Shown here piece after piece: positions 1 through 9,585 of a DNA stretch of 64,000 bases. How positions within the stretch are numbered: the first letter of the stretch is position 1; each line of letters opens with the position of its first letter. The DNA is from Mucilaginibacter sp. dw_454. Its GTDB lineage: Bacteria > Bacteroidota > Bacteroidia > Sphingobacteriales > Sphingobacteriaceae. The notes beneath the pieces were generated by a model that saw only the letters and a program-made list of their open reading frames with translations, searched no databases and was not told the origin of the DNA. The translations under genes and the position numbers were made by a program. The stretch is taken from assembly GCF_018449775.1 (NCBI RefSeq), contig NZ_JAAVVB010000002.1, positions 620,001 through 684,000 of the forward strand. Direction: 5' to 3'.

Positions 1-498
1 TATGCATATACCAATACTGACGTGGTGAACGGCGGTACTTTATTAGCTATTAAAACTTTTGCTTCGCCAACAGATATTAATGTTTACCTGGAAGGCACCC
101 CGGCTATGCAGTTTGCTATTATGGATATGTATATAGATGCCGACAATAACGCTAAAACAGGTTTTGTAACCGCACAATACCCTGCAGGTGCAGGTGCCGA
201 GTTTTTGTTTGAAGGCAGCTTGGTTGGCGGCTGGGGCAGTTTATATGTACATAGCGGCGACCCTGCCAGTTTCTCATTCTCGCCGATATTTGACATTGCC
301 GATGTATTGCATTATTCTGCCATAAAATCTGTAAGTGGTAAAAATGTTATAGAGTTTTCTATACCCAAAGCAAAACTTGGTACTTTAAAAACAGCAATCA
401 ATTTGTGCATTGTTGAAAGTACATCGGGCTATGCGCAATTAGGAGCTATCCCTTCTAATAATTCGGCTACGTCTGCATTTTTACAAATAAAATTATAA
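1..498 (+). CDS. C-terminal part of a secreted protein, carbohydrate-binding-like (partial)
   Basis: The frame is open from base 1, so the gene starts left of the window; 165 codons are visible before the TAA. The GTG codons at 22 and 25 are internal. The sequence is rich in aromatic and small residues and contains a Y-I-D-A-D-N-N-A-K-T-G-F stretch typical of CBM9-like or DOMON-like beta-sandwich modules. It ends without a membrane segment. It precedes a sugar permease and a GH109-type protein, so a surface or periplasmic sugar-binding role is plausible. The family call is weak and rests on pattern only. Confidence 0.5.
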   Translation, partial: YAYTNTDVVNGGTLLAIKTFASPTDINVYLEGTPAMQFAIMDMYIDADNNAKTGFVTAQYPAGAGAEFLFEGSLVGGWGSLYVHSGDPASFSFSPIFDIADVLHYSAIKSVSGKNVIEFSIPKAKLGTLKTAINLCIVESTSGYAQLGAIPSNNSATSAFLQIKL

Positions 499-512
499 GA
501 TATAACAACCCC

Positions 513-560
513 AAACCCACACCGGACTCTGTATTGCAGGGTTGGTGTGGGTTTATTTTA
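513..560 (+). terminator. Rho-independent terminator after the first gene
   Basis: Eleven-base arms at 513-523 and 544-554 (AAACCCACACC / GGTGTGGGTTT) pair perfectly around a 20-base loop and are followed by a T-rich run. It lies between the stop at 498 and the permease start at 592. Confidence 0.7.
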
Positions 561-591
561 CCCGATAAATTAAATCGCTTAATATTTTTCG

Positions 592-1881
592 ATGACAACA
601 GCTCAGCTTCCGCCACAGCAAATCAAAAAAACAGTCAACCCTATAGTTATTATTGGGGCGCTCTTTTTTGTTTTTGGTTTTGTTACCTGGCTAAATGGTA
701 CACTCATTCCTTTTTTGCAGCTGGCTTGCCAACTCAATACTTCGCAGGCTTTGCTGGTAACATCGGCGTTTTATATGGCTTATTTCTTTCTGTCGATACC
801 ATCATCGCATATCCTGAAAAGAACGGGCTTCAAAAATGGTATGTCGCTTGGTTTATTTGTTATGGCTATTGGGGCGTTGATATTTATACCGGCTGCTAAT
901 ACCCGTACGTTTTCACTGTTTTTAATCGGACTTTTTGTACAGGGGATGGGTTTGTCATTACTACAAACTGCATCTAACCCATACATAGCCATTGTAGGCC
1001 CTATTGAAAGTGCTGCACAACGTATCAGTATAATGGGTATCTGTAACAAGGCAGCCGGAGCGCTTAGCCCGTTGATATTAAGTGCATTGGTGCTAAAAGG
1101 CGCACAGGGTATTGAAAATCAACTAAAAACAATTACAAACGCAGCTCAAAAAGAGGCTTTATTGAGTCAGTTGGCAATGCGTGTAGTATTACCATATGTA
1201 ATTATAGCCGTAGTGTTGACTACGCTGGCGTTATTGGTTAAATATTCATCGCTGCCAGAGATTAATACCGAGAAAGACCATGTTGATGGAAACGGAGCAG
1301 TTGTAGCTTCCAGAACCAGCATCTTTAAGCATCGTAACCTTACTTTAGGTGTGTTGTGTCTCTTTCTCTATGTAGGGGTTGAAGTTATGGCGGGCGACGT
1401 GATTGGCACCTACGGCAAGTCATTAGGTATGAGCCTTGATCAAACCAAGATTTTTACCTCTTATACGCTTGCGTCAATGGTGGTAGGCTATATTATCGGT
1501 ATAGCAACCATTCCTAAATATATAAGCCAGGAAAAAGCTTTGATGATCTCGGCCATTGTTGGTATCTTGTTTAGCATTGCAGCTTACCTTACCCATGGCT
1601 ATATCAGTATTGTATTTATAGCGCTGTTGGGTTTTGCTAACTCGCTAATGTGGCCTGCCATTTTTCCGCTGGCCATAAAAGGGTTGGGTAAATATACCAA
1701 ATTGGGTTCGGCCCTGTTGGTTATGGGTATAGCAGGAGGGGCCGTACTGCCGCAGGTTTATGCAGCTTTAGCTAAATCGTTGCCAACGCAACTGGCGTTT
1801 TTATGCACGGTAGTGCCCTGTTACGCTTATATATGTTATTACGCTGTTTCGGGTCATAAGGATACTCTGGGCAAAGCTTAA
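592..1881 (+). CDS. FucP/GluP-type sugar MFS transporter
   Basis: A 429-residue integral membrane protein with about 12 hydrophobic segments. The first segment (IIGALFFVFGFVTWLNGTLI, residues 20-39) and the Q-T-A-S-N-P-Y motif near residue 125 are hallmarks of the fucose/glucose/galactose:H+ symporter family. It should bring a monosaccharide across the inner membrane by proton symport. The ATG at 592 begins just before the first membrane segment. The next gene follows 59 bases downstream, so the two may be co-transcribed and may handle the same sugar. The exact substrate cannot be read from the sequence. Confidence 0.85.
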   Translation: MTTAQLPPQQIKKTVNPIVIIGALFFVFGFVTWLNGTLIPFLQLACQLNTSQALLVTSAFYMAYFFLSIPSSHILKRTGFKNGMSLGLFVMAIGALIFIPAANTRTFSLFLIGLFVQGMGLSLLQTASNPYIAIVGPIESAAQRISIMGICNKAAGALSPLILSALVLKGAQGIENQLKTITNAAQKEALLSQLAMRVVLPYVIIAVVLTTLALLVKYSSLPEINTEKDHVDGNGAVVASRTSIFKHRNLTLGVLCLFLYVGVEVMAGDVIGTYGKSLGMSLDQTKIFTSYTLASMVVGYIIGIATIPKYISQEKALMISAIVGILFSIAAYLTHGYISIVFIALLGFANSLMWPAIFPLAIKGLGKYTKLGSALLVMGIAGGAVLPQVYAALAKSLPTQLAFLCTVVPCYAYICYYAVSGHKDTLGKA

Positions 1882-1940
1882 ATAAATAAAAATCAATATC
1901 ATTCGCCTCAACGGATGGTATATCAATTTATACACTGAAT

Positions 1941-3290
1941 ATGGAAAGAAGAACATTTTTAAGAACCGGTGCAATTGCCGCTGCAGGTATAACCATACTG
2001 CCTGCCGGAAGCCTTTTTGCGTCTGCACCTCAAAAAGTCAGATTAGGTTACATAGGCGTTGGCGCGCGCGGCATGAACCACGTAACAGAAGGTTTACTGC
2101 GTGATGACGTGGAAATTGTAGCTGTATGCGATATCCAGGAAAGCTCATTAAAAGTTTTCCGGGAGTTTGTAGCCAAGCGCGGCCATGCACCAATAAAAGA
2201 ATATACCGGAGGGCTGGATGCTTATAAGCAGTTGCTTGACCGTAAAGATATTGATGCGGTAATTATAGCCACGCCGTGGCAGTTTCACCATCCACAAGCC
2301 ATTGATGCTATGAAGGCAGGCAAATATGTGGGCTGTGAGGTGATTGCAGGCCTTACCGTCGAAGATCATTGGGATATTGTACATACCTCAGAGAAAACCG
2401 GGATGCCTTACATGACGCTTGAAAACGTGTGCTATCGCCGCGATGTGATGGCTGCCCTGAACATGCAGCGCCAGGATCTGTTTGGCGAAATTGTTCACTT
2501 AGAAGGTGGTTATCAGCATAACCTCCGTGGTGTATTGTTCAACAACGGTAAACAATATTACGGCGGCGGAGTTGAATATGGCCCTAACGCGTTAAGCGAG
2601 GCGCAATGGCGTACCCAGTTTAATATCGATGTCGACGGTGATATTTACCCTACTCATGGTGCAGGCCCTTGTATGCATTACGCTAATATTAATGCGGGAA
2701 ACCGTTTCACCAACCTGGTGTCGGTAAGTTCGAAGGCCAGAGGATTGTCGTCTTACGTCGAGGAGTTATCGCCGGGCAATAAAACCGCCAAGATAAACTT
2801 TAAAAATGGCGACGTAACTACCACCATGCTTAACTGCGCCAATGGCGAAACCGTATTGTTGAGCCATGATACACACTTGCCAAGGCCATATTCTTTAGGT
2901 TTTAGAGTACAGGGTACTAAAGGCCTTTGGATGGACGTAGCCAATAGTGTTTATATCGACCATAAATCAAAAGAAGACGATGCCTGGGACCCGGCGAAAA
3001 CCTGGTTTGACAAGTATGACCATCCACTATGGAAAAAATATGAAAAGTTTGCCGAAGGCGCGGGCCACGGCGGTATGGACTGGTTTGTATTTAATGCCTT
3101 TGTTGAATCTGTTAAGCAAAAGAAACAAACCCCTATTGATGTTTATGATTCTGTTACCATGAGTGTAATTACACCATTGTCTACAAAATCATTAAAAGAA
3201 GGCAATGCACCGCAAGAGTTTCCGGACTTTACCCAGGGTAAATGGAAAACCAAGAAAAATACCTTTGCGCTGGATGATAGTGGATTTTAA
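1941..3290 (+). CDS. TAT-exported Gfo/Idh/MocA family protein, GH109-like glycosidase/oxidoreductase
   Basis: 449 residues. The N-terminus begins M-E-R-R-T-F-L-R-T-G, a twin-arginine signal followed by a hydrophobic stretch ending near residue 28. A Rossmann fold follows (VRLGYIGVGARGMNH, residues 33-47, dinucleotide-binding glycines), then VIIATPWQFHH near residue 110. The C-terminal half has Y-P-T-H-G-A-G-P and N-I-N-A-G-N-R-F, segments I associate with GH109 NAD-dependent alpha-N-acetylgalactosaminidases. Export by TAT fits a protein that folds around NAD before crossing the membrane. The neighbouring sugar permease supports glycan use. A plain sugar dehydrogenase is the alternative. Confidence 0.75.
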   Translation: MERRTFLRTGAIAAAGITILPAGSLFASAPQKVRLGYIGVGARGMNHVTEGLLRDDVEIVAVCDIQESSLKVFREFVAKRGHAPIKEYTGGLDAYKQLLDRKDIDAVIIATPWQFHHPQAIDAMKAGKYVGCEVIAGLTVEDHWDIVHTSEKTGMPYMTLENVCYRRDVMAALNMQRQDLFGEIVHLEGGYQHNLRGVLFNNGKQYYGGGVEYGPNALSEAQWRTQFNIDVDGDIYPTHGAGPCMHYANINAGNRFTNLVSVSSKARGLSSYVEELSPGNKTAKINFKNGDVTTTMLNCANGETVLLSHDTHLPRPYSLGFRVQGTKGLWMDVANSVYIDHKSKEDDAWDPAKTWFDKYDHPLWKKYEKFAEGAGHGGMDWFVFNAFVESVKQKKQTPIDVYDSVTMSVITPLSTKSLKEGNAPQEFPDFTQGKWKTKKNTFALDDSGF

Positions 3291-3310
3291 ATAAATCGAG
3301 TTTTATTATA

Positions 3311-3338
3311 AAAGGCTGCCTTATTTAAGGCAGCCTTT
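3311..3338. terminator. Bidirectional terminator between convergent genes
   Basis: A perfect 13-base inverted repeat with a 2-base loop, flanked by A on the left and T on the right, so it can act on both strands. It separates the GH109-like gene from the manganese catalase gene. Confidence 0.85.
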
Positions 3339-3380
3339 TATGTTTATTACAGCGCCGCCAGGACACTAACTTCAATAAGT

Positions 3381-4313
3381 TTAACCTTTGTAATCACTCC
3401 ATTGCGCAATACCTTTTGGTTCTGCGTCTTTCACTTCTGCACTTTTTTCGGCGCTCATTTGTTTATCTAATTTCTCTTTGTCTTTCAGTTCTTTACTGAA
3501 GTCTTCCGGCAATTTGGTTTGGCCTTGAGTTCCTCTGGCCTGTTGTAACGGATTTTCAACATAAATAAAGTCTTTACCCAAGCCTTTTATTTCGCCTTGA
3601 TTCCAGGGACCGCGTACGGTGCCGTCAGACAGGTTATAAGTGTTTTGCAGATAACGCGGATCGGCAGCCAACACGCCCGGCGGGAAATTATTAGGAATGC
3701 TATCCAACGCTGCTTCAAACATTTTATAATGTGTTACCTCCCTGGTCATCAAAAAAGACAGGGTTTCATGAATATACGGATCATCGGTAAATTTCATCAG
3801 GTGCTCGTAAACCAATTTTGCTCGCGACTCAGATGCCAGGTTGCTGCGCAGATCGACCGTCAGATCGCCATTTGAGTTGATATAAGACGCGCACCAGGGG
3901 ATGCCCTGGCTATTTCGCGGCGTTACACCACCACCTGTAATGATAGGAAACTGCGGATTAGCGCTTAATGCTGCATGTATAATGCTTTCTTTAGCAGCTT
4001 TGCCATCCATTACCTGCATGATCTCGCTTTGGTCGGCAGCATCTTTTAGTTCGCCGTTAACACCTTTGAGCAGCATTTGGATGGTTGCGCCCACAATTTC
4101 CAGGTGACTGAATTCTTCGGTGGCAATATCCATCAACATATCATATTTGTCAGGATGTGGAACCTTAGCGCCGAATGCCTGGGTGAAATATTGCATAGCC
4201 GCAGCTAATTCTCCGTTTTCGCCACCGAATTGCTCTAATAATAAATTGGCAAAACGTGGATCGGGGCGGGATACCCTTGCATTAAATTGTAAATCTTTTA
4301 CATGATGAAACAT
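3381..4313 (-). CDS. Manganese (non-heme) catalase
   Basis: 310 residues, normal length for the family. The ferritin-like core carries expected metal ligands: Glu35 in GENGEL, Glu67/His70 in ATEEFSHLEIVG, and a later R-E-V-T-H-Y-K-M-F-E segment with Glu and His. The enzyme breaks down H2O2 to water and oxygen with a di-manganese centre in the cytoplasm. The C-terminal 60 residues are lysine- and glutamate-rich and probably form a tail. The gene is divergent from a DUF892 gene across 172 bases; the two families are often found together among stress genes. Confidence 0.92.
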   Translation of the reverse strand: MFHHVKDLQFNARVSRPDPRFANLLLEQFGGENGELAAAMQYFTQAFGAKVPHPDKYDMLMDIATEEFSHLEIVGATIQMLLKGVNGELKDAADQSEIMQVMDGKAAKESIIHAALSANPQFPIITGGGVTPRNSQGIPWCASYINSNGDLTVDLRSNLASESRAKLVYEHLMKFTDDPYIHETLSFLMTREVTHYKMFEAALDSIPNNFPPGVLAADPRYLQNTYNLSDGTVRGPWNQGEIKGLGKDFIYVENPLQQARGTQGQTKLPEDFSKELKDKEKLDKQMSAEKSAEVKDAEPKGIAQWSDYKG

Positions 4314-4485
4314 AATAGTAAATTTTAGTGTGTTAAATTGATATCAGCAGCGGCTAGTAAGATCTGGAACGGACGTATTGATACAACTATTGGTGATAAA
4401 CTATGTTTCGAATTAAAAAAATAAATTAATAGTAAAAATGGAACGCGAATTGCATGATGGCGGTACATAAAATAAACTTAACATT

Positions 4486-5043
4486 ATGCCTACAAAAACA
4501 AACAAGAAAGCGTCTGCAGTAGCTGCAACACGTACACCAGAAGCCGAAAGCGCTTTAAAAGAATTATTCGTTGACGAGTTAAAAGACATTTATTGGGCCG
4601 AGAAACATTTAGCTTCTGCCTTACCTAAAATGATCAAAGGCGCAACGTCCGAAGATTTAAAACAAACCATTACTACGCACCTTGAAGAGACAAAAAATCA
4701 GATTACTCGCTTAGAAAGTGTATTTGATTCGATAGGTGAAAAAGCGGTAGCCAAAAAATGCCTGGCAATGGAAGGACTGCTGAAAGAAGCTACCGAATTA
4801 TTAGAAGATACCGAAAAGGGCACCGAAGTACGTGATGTAGCGATCATATCAGCCGCACAGAAGGTTGAGCATTACGAGATAGCTTCGTATGGCACCCTGC
4901 GTACCTTAGCAGGCACTTTAGGTTTAAGCGAAGCGCAAAGCTTATTGGATGAAACTTTAGCCGAAGAGAAAAATGCTGATTCCCTTTTAACCCAGGTAGC
5001 CGAAAATTACGTGAATGACGCCGCCGCCGCTGAAGTAGAATAG
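4486..5043 (+). CDS. DUF892 (YciE/YciF-type) ferritin-like protein
   Basis: 185 residues. After a basic 20-residue leader the protein has the family pattern L-K-E-L-F-V-D-E-L-K-D-I-Y-W-A-E (residues 24-39), followed by a four-helix bundle and the Q-K-V-E-H-Y-E-I-A-S-Y-G-T-L segment near residue 125. Family members are structurally ferritin-like and are linked to oxidative and osmotic stress, but the reaction, if any, is not established. It has its own terminator directly downstream. The neighbouring manganese catalase supports a stress role. Confidence 0.88.
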   Translation: MPTKTNKKASAVAATRTPEAESALKELFVDELKDIYWAEKHLASALPKMIKGATSEDLKQTITTHLEETKNQITRLESVFDSIGEKAVAKKCLAMEGLLKEATELLEDTEKGTEVRDVAIISAAQKVEHYEIASYGTLRTLAGTLGLSEAQSLLDETLAEEKNADSLLTQVAENYVNDAAAAEVE

Positions 5044-5062
5044 ATAATAAAAATGTTATTAA

Positions 5063-5090
5063 AAAAGGGATGCTGAGAGGCATCCCTTTT
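5063..5090. terminator. Bidirectional terminator
   Basis: AAAAGGGATGC and GCATCCCTTTT pair perfectly around a 6-base loop. It sits between the convergent DUF892 and rpoD genes and can serve both. Confidence 0.85.
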
Positions 5091-5118
5091 TAAGTGAACG
5101 TATTTTTATTTTAATAAT

Positions 5119-5976
5119 TTATAAATAAGATTGGAGCAATTGAGCTTTAGTGCCCTGGCGTAAGCGGTTAAGCGCTTTATCTTTGATTTGACGGACACGT
5201 TCACGGGTAAGGTTGTATTTTTCACCTACTTCTTCCAGCGAATGCGATGCGACACCGTTTAAGCCAAATATAAGTACCAATACTTCTCTTTCGCGTTCTG
5301 CTAATGAACCGAGTGAACGTCTGATCTCTTGAGCCAAAGAATCCGTCAATAAATCGCTATCCGTTCCCGGTTCAGAATTTTGTAAAACATCCAGCAACGT
5401 ATTTTCTTCTCCCTGTACGAAAGGAGCATCCATAGAGATATGACGACCGGCGTTAGCCATAGAGTCAGTGATCTTATCAACGCTGGTTTCCAAATCCTCA
5501 GCTACCTCTTCGGGAGTAGGCGGGCGTTCGAATTGTTGTTCCAGCCTGGATGAAGCGTTCCTGATCTTGTTAAGCGAACCTACCTGGTTTAGCGGTAAAC
5601 GCACAATTCTTGATTGCTCTGCTACGGCTGTCAGGATAGCCTGGCGGATCCACCAAACTGCATAAGATATGAATTTGAAGCCTTTCGTCTCATCGAAACG
5701 ACCGGCAGCTTTAATTAAACCCAAGTTGCCTTCATTGATCAGATCACCTAAAGTAAGTCCCTGATTTTGGTATTGTTTGGCAACCGAAACCACAAAGCGC
5801 AAATTAGCTTTGGCGAGACGTTCCAGCGCAACCTGATCTCCTTCACGGATCTTTTGTGTCAATCTAACTTCTTCCTCCGCGGTAATCAGTTCGACTTTTG
5901 CTATCTCTGAAAGATATTTATCAAGGGATTGCGATTCGCGGTTGGTAATAGATTGGGTGATCTTAAGTTGTCTCAT
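5119..5976 (-). CDS. rpoD: Primary sigma factor RpoD/SigA
   Basis: 285 residues from the ATG at 5976 (M-R-Q-L-K-I-T-Q). A TTG nine bases upstream is in frame, but the ATG matches the start usual in Bacteroidota. Region 1.2 is followed by region 2 ([31 protein letters not shown]), region 3 and region 4 with a helix-turn-helix ([19 protein letters not shown]). The long region 1.1 and the non-conserved insert of E. coli RpoD are absent, as is normal in this phylum. This is the housekeeping sigma factor that recognises TTG/TAnnTTTG promoters. Confidence 0.95.
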   Translation of the reverse strand: MRQLKITQSITNRESQSLDKYLSEIAKVELITAEEEVRLTQKIREGDQVALERLAKANLRFVVSVAKQYQNQGLTLGDLINEGNLGLIKAAGRFDETKGFKFISYAVWWIRQAILTAVAEQSRIVRLPLNQVGSLNKIRNASSRLEQQFERPPTPEEVAEDLETSVDKITDSMANAGRHISMDAPFVQGEENTLLDVLQNSEPGTDSDLLTDSLAQEIRRSLGSLAEREREVLVLIFGLNGVASHSLEEVGEKYNLTRERVRQIKDKALNRLRQGTKAQLLQSYL

Positions 5977-5982
5977 GGAGGG

Positions 5983-5990
5983 CAAAGATA
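5983..5990 (-). promoter_or_regulatory. TATCTTTG -7-like box abutting rpoD
   Basis: The minus strand reads TATCTTTG, an exact match to the Bacteroidota TAnnTTTG -7 element, only six bases before the rpoD ATG. If it is used, the transcript would be nearly leaderless. I see no convincing TTG at the expected -33 distance, so confidence is low. Confidence 0.3.
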
Positions 5991-6188
5991 CGCAATATTA
6001 AGTGGACTGGATGTAATTAAACGGGGGCGCGGGGTTTTAATCGCTGGTCCAATGCGTTTCAATATTTTCAACCTGTTCAGTCATGCTACTTTACAGCAAT
6101 TAATTTAAGGAAATTTACCAATAATAGCTAAAAACCGCTCAATGAGGTTAAGCTTAAGTAAAAAGTGTTGTTTGGCACCCTAATACCT

Positions 6189-6659
6189 TTAAAGCGGATA
6201 AGCAGTATCGCTTTTAGTTTGCGAGAGCACAAAAAAGCTTTCCACCGTTTTGATATTGGGTAAGATTGCCAGTTTATGCCGGTAAAAATCATGATAAGCA
6301 TCCATATCGGGAGTGGCAATACGTAAAATAAAATCAAACGCCCCAGTCATTTGAAAGCACTCCATCACTTCCGGAAATTTGGCAACTTCCTGCTCAAATC
6401 CTCCCAACGTCTCCGCGGCGTGATCGCTCAATAATACCTGGCTAAAGGCAATCAGGCTGCGGTCAATCTTTTTGCGGTCAAGGATAGCCACAACGCCTTT
6501 AATATAACCCTGTTCTTTTAGTCTGCGGGTACGTTCATGAACGGTGGCTACAGATTTTCTGAGTTTAAAGGACAGTTCTTTATGAGTCTGCGAGGCGTCA
6601 ACTTGCAGTAATTTAAGCAGGGCGATGTCAGTCGCGTCAAGAGAACTTATGGTGAGCAT
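6189..6659 (-). CDS. Lrp/AsnC family transcriptional regulator
   Basis: 156 residues: an N-terminal winged helix-turn-helix (D-A-T-D-I-A-L-L-K-L-L-Q, then the recognition helix around SVATVHERTRRL, residues 35-46) and a C-terminal RAM ligand-binding domain (MTGAFDFILRIATPDMDAYH). Such proteins form octamers and sense amino acids. It is divergent from the cysteine-synthase-like gene across 147 bases that contain a palindrome, so it probably controls that gene and itself, with an amino acid as effector. Confidence 0.9.
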   Translation of the reverse strand: MLTISSLDATDIALLKLLQVDASQTHKELSFKLRKSVATVHERTRRLKEQGYIKGVVAILDRKKIDRSLIAFSQVLLSDHAAETLGGFEQEVAKFPEVMECFQMTGAFDFILRIATPDMDAYHDFYRHKLAILPNIKTVESFFVLSQTKSDTAYPL

Positions 6660-6729
6660 TTGGAAATAGAAACAAGTTAGAGATCAATTAATACCGCAAA
6701 CTGTAAATACAACTAATTTTTTAATAAAT

Positions 6730-6748
6730 ATCCGTAAAATTTTCGGAT
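6730..6748. promoter_or_regulatory. Candidate Lrp operator in the divergent promoter region
   Basis: ATCCG and CGGAT form inverted arms around an A/T-rich centre (ATCCGTAAAATTTTCGGAT). It lies between the Lrp gene start at 6659 and the cysteine-synthase-like start at 6807. Lrp-family sites are typically weak palindromes with A/T centres. The assignment is inferred from position. Confidence 0.4.
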
Positions 6749-6806
6749 TTAAGAGAAATAATTGTTAGAATAATTACCGTTGCTGATTTTTACTGAAATA
6801 AATATC

Positions 6807-7865
6807 ATGAAATTGACAGCGGAAACAGCCTTGGCACCCGAAGAGGAAAATCAGTTTAAAAACTTATGGCACCTGGTGGGAAACACACCCATGATTGCCG
6901 TTAGTTACACCTTTAAAGGCAAGCCAGGAAAGATCTACGCAAAATGCGAACATTATAACCTTACAGGTAGTGTTAAGGACCGTATGGCGCTGTATATATT
7001 ATATCAGGCCTATCTGCAAAGAAAAATAAAAAAGGGAGATACCATTGTTGAAGCGACTTCGGGTAATACCGGCATCGCTTTTGCCGCGATAGGGAAAGCG
7101 CTGGGCCACCCGGTAAAGATAATCATGCCCGACTGGTTAAGCCAGGAGCGTGTAGATATTATTAAAAGCATGGGAGCCGAGGTTATTCCGGTAAGTAAAG
7201 CGCAAGGCGGTTTCCTGGGTAGTATCCAACTGTCCGAGCAAATGGCCAGAGCTAGTGACGACGTGTTTTTGCCGCGTCAGTTCGAAAATGATTTCAACGC
7301 CGAAGCGCATGAGAAAACAACCGGCCGTGAAATTTGGCGGCAGTTGGCTGCTAACGGCATAATGCCCGACGCTTTTGTTGCCGGCGTAGGTACCGGCGGC
7401 ACCGTGATGGGGGTGGGGCGCTACTTAAAAATGCTTAATCCTAAGGTTTGCATCCATCCGCTTGAACCTGCCGAATCTCCTACATTGACTACTGGCCATA
7501 AAGTAGGCAGTCACCGTATTCAGGGAATTTCTGACGAGTTTATACCAGCCATTGTTCATTTAGATGAATTAGATAAAGTTAGCCAGGCCAGCGACGGTGA
7601 TGCAATTATCATGGCTCAAAAACTAAGTAAGCAATTGGGATTAGCAGTGGGTATATCGTCCGGAGCCAACGTAATCGGAGCTATAAAGCTTAGAGAAGAA
7701 ATGGGCGATGACGCTGTGGTGGTTACCCTTCTGTGTGATAGTAACAAAAAATACCTGAGTACAGACCTTGTTCGTGAGGAGCCGGTTAAACCAGGCTATT
7801 ACTCAACCGACACCGAGTTTGTGAATTATCAACCTATGCCCCGTTTAAACGAACCGAATCAATAA
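6807..7865 (+). CDS. PLP-dependent cysteine synthase family protein
   Basis: 352 residues from the ATG at 6807; an in-frame TTG at 6780 is less likely. Fold-type II PLP enzyme: the Schiff-base lysine lies in L-T-G-S-V-K-D-R (Lys57), the substrate-binding loop is EATSGNTG (about residues 85-92), and the PLP phosphate loop is GTGGT (around residue 195). It should catalyse beta-replacement on O-acetylserine or serine, as in cysteine or cystathionine synthesis. Only 21 bases separate it from the DsbD-type genes, so sulfur amino acid supply and thiol redox may be co-expressed. The precise substrate is not decided by the sequence. Confidence 0.85.
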   Translation: MKLTAETALAPEEENQFKNLWHLVGNTPMIAVSYTFKGKPGKIYAKCEHYNLTGSVKDRMALYILYQAYLQRKIKKGDTIVEATSGNTGIAFAAIGKALGHPVKIIMPDWLSQERVDIIKSMGAEVIPVSKAQGGFLGSIQLSEQMARASDDVFLPRQFENDFNAEAHEKTTGREIWRQLAANGIMPDAFVAGVGTGGTVMGVGRYLKMLNPKVCIHPLEPAESPTLTTGHKVGSHRIQGISDEFIPAIVHLDELDKVSQASDGDAIIMAQKLSKQLGLAVGISSGANVIGAIKLREEMGDDAVVVTLLCDSNKKYLSTDLVREEPVKPGYYSTDTEFVNYQPMPRLNEPNQ

Positions 7866-7886
7866 ATCTACTAACACTACTAAAAC

Positions 7887-8339
7887 ATGAAAAAATTACT
7901 GCTAGCAATAGCCTTATTATTAACCGGCACTGTTTTAAAAACATCGGCACAAATATTAACCCCGGTACGTTGGAGCTATGGCGCCAAAAAAATCAATACT
8001 CATGAAGCGGTTGTTTTCATGAAAGCTTCCATTGATGATGGTTGGCACTTGTATTCCCAATTTGTAAAAGACGGCGGCCCGGTTAAAACCACTTTTATGT
8101 TCGATACCTCTAAAGCATATACGCTGGTTGGTACCACGCAGGAGCCAACCCCTATTACACGTAACGAAAAAGCTTTTAACATGGATGTCAGCTTTTTTGA
8201 GCACGAAGCTATCTTTCAACAAAAAATCAAGCTTAAAGCAGGTCAGGCTGTAGTTAAAGGCAAACTGGAATACATGACTTGCAATGACAAGCAATGCCTT
8301 CCACCAGACGATATTGAATTTAGCATCCCTGTAAAATAG
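7887..8339 (+). CDS. DsbD N-terminal-type periplasmic thiol-disulfide protein
   Basis: 150 residues with a signal peptide (M-K-K-L-L-L-A-I-A-L, cleavage probably after residue 21). The fold matches the immunoglobulin-like alpha domain of DsbD, with a cysteine pair in M-T-C-N-D-K-Q-C-L-P-P near residues 132-137. In DsbD this domain passes electrons from the membrane domain to periplasmic partners. Here it is a separate gene, one base before the membrane-domain gene, so the two products should work together. Confidence 0.85.
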   Translation: MKKLLLAIALLLTGTVLKTSAQILTPVRWSYGAKKINTHEAVVFMKASIDDGWHLYSQFVKDGGPVKTTFMFDTSKAYTLVGTTQEPTPITRNEKAFNMDVSFFEHEAIFQQKIKLKAGQAVVKGKLEYMTCNDKQCLPPDDIEFSIPVK

Positions 8340-8340
8340 C

Positions 8341-9585
8341 ATGAGGAAGTTTCTCTTTGTTTTTATTTTGTTGATTGTTCCGGCATTTTGGGCGGTTCCC
8401 CAAAAGCCGGATACTGCAGGCGTTACTTTTAGCACAGATACACCGGCTGCTGTTGTAAAACCTGTGGTCAAAAAAATTACATCCGCTGCTATTGTTTCGG
8501 CAGATCATGCGCAGAAACAATCTTTATGGGCTATTTTTTTGGCAGGATTAGTAGGCGGCTTCGTAGCACTGCTTATGCCTTGTATCTTCCCGATGTTACC
8601 GCTTACAGTGAGCTTCTTTACTAAAAGCGCAGGTAAAAAAAGCGGGGCAGTTGGCAAAGCATCTTTATACGGCTTTTTTATCATCGCTATTTATGTGATA
8701 TTGGGGCTGATTATTACTGTAATATTTGGCGCAGATGCACTAAATAGCTTGTCTACCAACGGCGTTTTTAACTTTTTCTTCTTCTTGCTATTGGTTGTTT
8801 TCGCAGCCTCCTTCCTTGGGGCTTTTGAAATTACTTTACCAAGTTCATGGGTTAACAAAATGGACTCAAATTCCGACAAAGGAGGCTTGGCTGGAATGTT
8901 TTTTATGGCGGCTACGCTTGCGCTGGTATCATTTAGTTGTACCGGGCCAATCATCGGCACCCTGTTGGTACAAGCCGCCACTACCGGCGCTTTACTGGGC
9001 CCTGCCATAGGTATGTTTGGTTTTGCGTTGGCTTTGGCAATTCCGTTTACTGTTTTTGCCTTGTTTCCTTCGCTGTTGCACGCGCTGCCTAAATCCGGTG
9101 GTTGGTTAAACAGCGTAAAGGTGGTACTGGGCTTTTTGGAACTGGCCCTATCATTAAAATTTTTAAGTAATGTCGATCTGGCTTACCACTGGCATTTATT
9201 CGACCGTGAGATTTTCCTTGTCCTCTGGATTATAATTACCACGCTGGGCGGATTTTATTTATTGGGTAAGTTGAAATTCTCGCATGATAGTGAGATGAAC
9301 TTTGTTAGTGTTCCGCGTTTGTTTCTGGCTATAATCGTATTAGCTTTCGCACTATACCTGATGCCGGGCCTTTGGGGAGCGCCGCTAAAGTCTGTAAGCG
9401 CGTTCTTACCGCCAATGGCTACGCAGGATTTTGATTTGTCGGCTAATACCGGGCAAAGCGCTTTTGTAAGTACCGATACAACTCCACATAAGTACACAAA
9501 CCTGTTTGACAAACCCAAAGGCTTCAATCCTTATTTTGATTACGACGAGGGTTTGGCTTACGCTAAAAGATGCACAAACCGGTGA
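8341..9585 (+). CDS. DsbD/CcdA membrane domain of thiol:disulfide interchange protein (frame-broken)
   Basis: 414 residues: a signal peptide, then about eight membrane segments. Cysteines at M-P-C-I-F-P-M-L-P and F-S-C-T-G-P-I are the redox pair of the CcdA/DsbD membrane domain, which moves reducing power from cytoplasmic thioredoxin to the periplasm. The last residues G-L-A-Y-A-K-R-C-T-N-R depart from the family: the frame is lost just before the C-terminal thioredoxin domain, which continues in the +1 neighbour frame from 9570. One extra A in the run at 9567-9570 would fuse the two into a normal-length protein of about 540 residues. Confidence 0.85.
   Translation: MRKFLFVFILLIVPAFWAVPQKPDTAGVTFSTDTPAAVVKPVVKKITSAAIVSADHAQKQSLWAIFLAGLVGGFVALLMPCIFPMLPLTVSFFTKSAGKKSGAVGKASLYGFFIIAIYVILGLIITVIFGADALNSLSTNGVFNFFFFLLLVVFAASFLGAFEITLPSSWVNKMDSNSDKGGLAGMFFMAATLALVSFSCTGPIIGTLLVQAATTGALLGPAIGMFGFALALAIPFTVFALFPSLLHALPKSGGWLNSVKVVLGFLELALSLKFLSNVDLAYHWHLFDREIFLVLWIIITTLGGFYLLGKLKFSHDSEMNFVSVPRLFLAIIVLAFALYLMPGLWGAPLKSVSAFLPPMATQDFDLSANTGQSAFVSTDTTPHKYTNLFDKPKGFNPYFDYDEGLAYAKRCTNR

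Noticed and set aside
534..899. Open frame of 121 codons overlapping the sugar permease start
   Set aside because: It runs through the preceding terminator hairpin and over the permease gene in another frame; the peptide has no family features.
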